64,000 nt of DNA. It comes from Epiperipatus broadwayi (taxonomy: Eukaryota > Onychophora > Udeonychophora > Euonychophora > Peripatidae). The stretch spans positions 50,764-114,763 of the forward strand of contig JAQFVV010001088.1 in the NCBI GenBank assembly GCA_028023455.1, in the 5' to 3' direction. A program made the translations under genes and the position numbers. Positions 59,513 through 64,000 of this stretch are shown piece by piece; the stretch's first letter is position 1; each line of letters opens with the position of its first letter. The notes below the pieces were generated by a model. That model searched no databases. It was given only the letters and a program-made list of their open reading frames with translations, and was not told the origin of the DNA.

Positions 59513-59550
59513 CCAACATTTCAACTGTTTTATACAGTCTTTTTCAAGGC
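59513..59550 (-). ncRNA. Degenerate hammerhead-like core
   Basis: Minus: CTTGAAAAA, stem GACTGT, loop ATAAA, ACAGT, TGAAATGTTGG. Arrangement follows a hammerhead core, but the conserved CUGANGA is replaced by TTGAAAA and the nearby GAAA is preceded by T, so activity is unlikely. Confidence 0.4.
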
Positions 59551-60009
59551 ACCCTAAAATAAAATAAAATATATATAATAATAAATATCACATATTCCAA
59601 AAAAAAAAAAAAAATTAAATTAAAAATTACAAAATATATTCATAACCAAAAATTTACCTTATCTCACTCCCCTTTCCTATTACAAACAATCACAACTTAA
59701 ACACAAACAATTTCCTTTTTTTAAAAAAATAAAATAAAAATCTATATATATCATTTAAAACATTTAACCAAAAACCTATTAGTCGAAACGTTGGATTTCT
59801 TTCTCATGATTATAGTCATATAAAAAGCAAGTTTTAAAAAGAAGGAGTTTGTTTTATTTCTATATTAAATATTTATGAACTATTTTGAAAAGAAGAACTG
59901 TGTGATTGATATATTAAATTATTTAAAAACTAATGTAAATTATTTCTCTATCCTTTAACAATTACTTAAATACAATTTAAACATTCCATATTAATTACAT
60001 TTTATTTTA

Positions 60010-60560
60010 TATCCTATTTAAAACAAGTTTATATCTTTTTATGTAAAAATATTCTTTTACCATCCTTTCTCTATAGTTTTTAATCTTTTCCAACATTCTA
60101 ATATCAAAATTTTTATGTGTAAATTCTTTATAATGTATATATACATTGGAATTTCTATCATTTAAATGTTAATTTAAATCTAGTTTTTAATCTATTTTTT
60201 GTTGTACCAATATATGAAATATTTTTCCCCTTCCCCTTACAGTTCAAACATTCTATAATATAAATTCCATTCATTTTTTCCATTTCTTGAAATTCTGTTT
60301 TATTAATTAAATTCCCTAAATTACATTTATTTTTATATACAGATTTAATAGTTAATCTACTTTGCCCCTTATATTTATTATTTATGTTCTTCATAATTTT
60401 TTTAATCTCAAAAAATGTACTTCTTGAAACATTATAACTACTATATATTATATTCTGTATATCTTTCTTATTATTTCTTTTCCTCATTATTTGTGTAATA
60501 CTTTTTTTATCACATAATTTATCAATAACATATGACTTTTTAAAAAAGTTTGAATTTTTT
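60010..60560 (-). pseudogene. Penelope-like GIY-YIG endonuclease remnant
   Basis: The minus frame begins before MRKRNNKKDIQ (60487) and reads on to NGIYIIECLNCKGKGKNISY and YIGTTKNRLKTRF, the GIY and YIG halves with the characteristic cysteine pair between them and the following arginine. The frame then stops at 60158, but the next frame continues with HYKEFTHKNFDIRMLEKIKNYRERMVKEYFY, the H..NF and E...YR.R..KE segment of this domain, to about 60010. So one shift separates the halves. The enzyme would nick target DNA for Penelope-type retrotransposition. Confidence 0.82.
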
Positions 60561-60804
60561 TTTTAATTTTAAAAGATTTCTTATTTATTTAACTCCAACA
60601 GTCATCCAATATTTTTTAAAATTTAATAATTATTCACTTCAGATGATCAATGTTTAAACTTTAAATTGTCCATAATGTTGTGTTCTTTATAAAATATATG
60701 ATATTGATCAACTGTCAATTTTATGTAAAGTTGATCAATATTACATTTAATAACTAATATAAAGAAATCTCTTTTAAAATTTCCAAACTTAGTATGTAAT
60801 ATAT

Positions 60805-61365
60805 AGGGTATATGAGCACAGACTTCCACACGACCCACCACTCTCCATACTATCTCATAACACTGATACACTCGAACACATATATGTTGGAAAGATAAAC
60901 AATCACCAATATACGTATTTCATGCTAAACCAGCAATCATCAGTTGGTCCAGATTACCAACTCCATCCATATATGCCACAAGTGCTCAGATATATATTAA
61001 GACATCCAATCTTCACACTTTAATGGACAGGCTTCAATTTATTCCACCTTCCAACTCTTCAACCATCCATCCAATTGAAAATCTGATGATGGAATGCTCA
61101 AAGGCCACCCTGAGGCTGAGATTCTTGTCACACCCATGTTGACCTAAGGTTAATCTGACCCCTCATGTACAGGACCTAATCCATTTAATACATATACTAG
61201 GGATGGGCAGACATCTCTATTATGTAATAACTGAAACATAGGCTTATTATATACCTGTATCTATATATGTAATATATAGAGTATATGAGCACAGACTTTC
61301 ACACAATCCACCACTCTCCACACTATCTCATAACACTGATACCCTTGAACACACATATGCACTCA
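60805..61365. repeat. ~470-bp repeat family, tandem partial copy
   Basis: Starts TATATGAGCACAGACTT and continues through the blocks ACCAGCAATCATCAGTTGGT and GTTGACCTAAGGTTAATCTG. At 61268 the beginning of the unit recurs, giving a period of about 463 bases and 1.2 units. It is the reverse of the unit at 33979-34540. Confidence 0.8.
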
Positions 61366-62729
61366 GATCAGCATTAGTATTCCTATTGACAATTATTTTT
61401 CCAGTTAAAAAGAAAAGATGGTGAACAAAAGATTCCTGAACTTAAAGAAAACATCATATTCACATTGTTCTCTATCATTATAATGCTTGAACATGGCTTG
61501 ATATGACAAAGCAATTAATTTTATGAGAAATAAATAAATGAAAAAAGACAGACTAATTTATAAAGCTTTTCACCTTACAAGTGTGGATTATTCATAGACT
61601 AATTAAAGATGTGATTCTATTCATAATATTATCACTAACATAACAATGTAATATATTCATAGACTAATTAAAGATGTCACTCTTCTTAACCTTCAATGAC
61701 TACAAGTATATGTGACATCACTAGAAATTTTGAACAGGTGTCCAACTCAGTAACTTTCTATATGTATTTATATTTTGCAAAAATAAAGAACAATTAATTT
61801 GAAGTTTGCCAATTTAGTGTTTTATACCTTTTTTTTTTTTTTTTTTGAGGTTTAGTAATATCTATACAGCTGCAATCTAAATGTAAATATTTTTTTGTAA
61901 TCTATGATTATTTTCCCCCCACTTTTTGATACAAATGTTATACTTTTTTTGTAAGTAATACTTATAATAAATAAAGCCAAATTTATTTCACTATAATTAC
62001 TGATTGTAATTTTACTAAAAGAAAGTCATCCCTGTTAGAAATGGTACAAATAAGGCTTTTTGCCATTTATGGTTATACTTTTTTAACATTGCAAATAATG
62101 CTTATAATAAATAAAATCAAATTTATTTTATTATGATAACTGATCGTAACTTTACTGAAAGAAAGCAATGAACCGATCCCAAAGAAAAGTAGTATAAATA
62201 AAAGTAATTTTCTCTATTTTTTGCAATCTATGATTATATATTGAAAGGCTTCTTCCTTGCATCTCAAAATATAAAAAGGGTGGAAATTTATATTTTCAAA
62301 TATCAGATTGGAAAAGGGTTAAAGATTATATTTCACTTGTAAAAATTTTAAATTTTGTTATTGAAATTTTTATTTTGTAATTTTTAAACGTGCTTGACAT
62401 GATATATATAACGCACATACACACAAGTAAGTGTAAATCAGTTTGTAAATCATTTTGTAAGAAAAAAGAACTTGAAAGAGAAAATTGCGATGTTTGTAAA
62501 AGTTTATTTTTGATCTATTTCAAACAATGCCTAATGTAAGGGAAGATGTTTTTAATCGATCACCTTGATCTGAGGTCAATTGTACTTACAATGGACGGTG
62601 TTAAGATTAAATTTCGAAGAAATGTCAATTTTTTTTTTAAAGTAAACTTTATAAATTCCTGAAAAAAAAAAAAAAGTAAACGTTATAAATTCCTTATCTT
62701 TTGTATAAGATTATTTTTAAAACTGTACA
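61366..62729. repeat. AT-rich stretch with short tandem duplications
   Basis: TTATTCATAGACTAATTAAAG occurs near 61588 and 61651. A block of about 170 bases around 61895-62055 (containing ACTTATAATAAATAAA and ACTTTACTRAAAGAAAG) recurs, diverged, at 62070-62235. No gene recognised. Confidence 0.6.
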
Positions 62730-62797
62730 AAGCAGTTGCAGACGGTTGTGGGTTCGCGTCCCGGCCAATGCTGTGACATATGGAAAAAAAAAAGTTA
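62730..62797 (+). mobile_element. tRNA-derived SINE, 3' part
   Basis: Plus-strand copy: GCAGACGGTTGTGGGTTCGC, then GTCCCGGCCAATGCTGTGAC, then ATATGG and poly-A. Same family as 13805-13930 and 35033-35160. The A-box half is missing, so it is 5'-truncated. Confidence 0.7.
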
Positions 62798-63029
62798 GGC
62801 ATTATAATAAAAGTAGTTAGTGGGTAATGTTAAGAATTTAATTACTAGATTATCTGGAGTTATTTTTAATAAATACTGAGTCTAGATTCAAGGTAATTCA
62901 GACTATTCACTCTTTTCTTCAATTCCTGCATGAATGTAGATTATTATTATTCTACACTTTTTGTGATCAAAAGTTCTAGTTATTTCACTACACATCACTA
63001 TAAAATTTTCCAAAGAAAAATCTACTTAC

Positions 63030-63081
63030 CTGCAATTACTGTGTGATACGCGGGCCATTTAAAATAAGCCAATCGATTAAT
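63030..63081 (-). CDS. Candidate host-gene exon (52 nt, upstream of exon 35898-36069)
   Basis: On the minus strand a long pyrimidine run ending in GGAG is followed by an open 17-codon stretch (INRLAYFKWPAYHTVIA) plus one extra base, then a near-perfect donor, CAG|GTAAGTA. The exon begins in phase 0 and ends in phase 1. The next open minus-strand exon (35898-36069) begins with the two bases needed to complete the split codon, giving glycine. Base composition is richer in GC than the surroundings. The acceptor lies directly behind a 17-base poly-T, so an alternative acceptor is possible. The protein family is not recognised. The codons look like the start of, or lead into, a membrane segment. 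Calling it an exon is inference from splice sites, open frame and phase agreement; no other coding evidence is visible. Confidence 0.6.
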
Positions 63082-63111
63082 CTCCAAAAAAAAAAAAAAA
63101 AGACAGGATCA

Positions 63112-63309
63112 AACATGTCTAGCATTTACATTGATAATATGTGTGACTAAGACTGCACCAATGATGAATTCACCTCTTACAGCATAATTCCAATTCCCAA
63201 TATGGTACAAACAACGGGCTTAACCAACCTGCTGTTTTCGCTGATCTACAACCCGGACATCGAACTTCTCTCTCAACATCCCTCTAATGGTTGGCACTAC
63301 TAATTCGGA
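63112..63309 (-). pseudogene. Unidentified coding relic beside the host exon
   Basis: In one minus frame 65 codons run with a single TAA: ELVVPTIRGMLREKFDVRVV, then after the stop CLYHIGNWNYAVRGEFIIGA and VLVTHIINVNAR, ending at TGA. Composition is protein-like and richer in GC than the flanks. The family is not recognised. It lies just upstream (minus sense) of the poly-T tract and acceptor of exon 63030-63081. It could be a transposon relic or an old exon. Confidence 0.4.
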
Positions 63310-63599
63310 CACTTAATTAAAGTATATACTCTAAAATCCAAAGTCTGCAGCATAAAAGTCTCCCAATAAATGTGAGAACTTTATTTATCCGGTTATTGAT
63401 CTAGTCTTTAGTTATTATTGTACTTTGATAATCGACATGTTTAGTGTAAAATCATTTATTTCTGTTAGATTTAAAATAAGTAATTTACAATTAATATGCT
63501 TAAAATCTTTAGTGATATGTGTATACTAGGAATACTGAAATGTAAAAAATCATACTTGTGTGGGTTATCATAGCCTATGTATAGTAAATTGTGTTTGTT

Positions 63600-63630
<31 letters not shown>

Positions 63631-64000
63631 TAAGACAGCCCATTGTAAGTCCACTATTACTTTGGTGTGGCTTGGGTTTGATTATATCTCACTGTGTCTT
63701 AGCAAACTATATAGATCTGTATAAGTTAGAAAAGTTAATAGGAAAGTTAATTTAAATCTTACACAATATCACTATCTCTTAAAAATCATAATTTTTTTAT
63801 AAAAATACTTTCATAGTATTTGCTTTTTTTGGAATATTGCTCTGGAGAAATATAATGGTCTGAATCAACTCTTTACTTAAGTCTTATCTGATGGGACTCA
63901 TCCATGAAGAAACATTACTTTCTTTTATTACATTTTATTTTGGGGAAGTTTGTTTTCTTTTATAGGTTAATTTATATATATATATAAACTTAGAAATGAA
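63310..64000. other. Right edge without recognisable gene
   Basis: AT-rich with the TG microsatellite. No exon with both splice sites was recognised. Upstream exons of the minus-strand gene would lie beyond the window. Confidence 0.4.
63601..63627. repeat. (TG)n microsatellite
   Basis: An uninterrupted run of TG dinucleotides in AT-rich sequence. Confidence 0.95.

Larger units (their letters stand above)
58850..60560 (-). mobile_element. Second Penelope-like element remnant with inverted arms
   Basis: Minus-strand coding for a GIY-YIG endonuclease (60560-60010) is followed by an AT-rich 3' region. This contains inverted arms of about 80 bases, 59446-59523 and 59784-59869 (core TTTAAAACTTGCTTTTTATA), and two degenerate hammerhead-like cores on minus, at 59513-59550 and 59044-59091. 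Penelope-like elements often carry terminal repeat pieces in inverted order, which explains the arms. The RT part is missing, so the copy is truncated. Confidence 0.72.
36070..63029 (-). other. Inferred ~27 kb intron loaded with transposons
   Basis: If the two phase-compatible minus-strand exons are consecutive, everything between them is one intron beginning GTAAGTA at 63029 and ending TTTCAG at 36070. It contains a Penelope-like insertion, the long-LTR element, four large foldbacks, a second Penelope-like remnant and a SINE. No other convincing exon was seen inside it. This is inference; transcript data would decide it. Confidence 0.45.

Noticed and set aside
60647-60871. 74-codon frame resembling one at 33978-34163
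   Set aside because: Both lie in the ~470-bp non-coding repeat family; similarity is from the repeat, and the frames are not conserved in full.
1-64000. CRISPR array, operons, bacterial-type promoters or prophage
   Set aside because: No regularly spaced short repeats with unique spacers and no prokaryotic gene layout; the content is animal transposons and introns.

Overview
This is AT-rich animal (metazoan) genomic DNA packed with decayed transposable elements. There is no operon structure and no bacterial-type gene. The retroelement repertoire is RTE/BovB-like, a CR1/L2-type LINE with a PHD+SGNH ORF1, Penelope-like elements with GIY-YIG endonuclease, Ty3/gypsy remnants and tRNA-derived SINEs. 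It fits an invertebrate such as a mollusc or chelicerate; the species cannot be fixed from sequence alone.

The most gene-like host signal is a pair of minus-strand exons, 63030-63081 and 35898-36069. Both have consensus splice sites and their phases fit each other. They encode a hydrophobic segment followed by a very basic tail. If they belong together, positions 36070-63029 are one ~27 kb intron and 1-35897 is the next intron, so nearly the whole window is intronic and the transposons sit inside a gene.

Layout: 1-2415 no recognisable gene; 2417-3650 first copy of a 1.2 kb repeat (second at 11957-13125); 4978-5413 short repeats and an inverted RTE 3' tail; 5430-8815 full-length but broken RTE element (+); 8870-10470 Ty3/gypsy gag remnant (-); 11321-11500 foldback; 13805-13930 SINE; 16640-23215 decayed CR1/L2-type LINE (+) split by a ~2.96 kb LTR-like insertion (19739-22697); 24361-27180 very old LINE of a different lineage (+); 27483-27774 foldback with a hammerhead-like loop; 28372-32886 the best preserved CR1/L2-type LINE (-); 33731-34540 inverted/tandem repeat, related to 60805-61365; 35033-35160 SINE; 35898-36069 host exon; 36599-38462 Penelope-like insertion (-) with target duplication; 38736-48866 element with two ~3.07 kb direct repeats (long LTRs) around a 438-codon gag-like frame; 49119-55212 three large foldbacks; 58850-60560 second Penelope-like remnant (-) with inverted arms; 62730-62797 SINE; 63030-63081 host exon.

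Several insertions can be dated relative to each other because the window also holds an uninterrupted paralogue of the target: the Penelope insertion against 13599-13725, and the LTR-like insertion against the second LINE copy. Hammerhead-ribozyme-like cores recur in the Penelope-like elements and in two large foldbacks, which is the most coherent unexplained theme of the window. The positions of repeats are read by eye and boundaries may be off by several bases.
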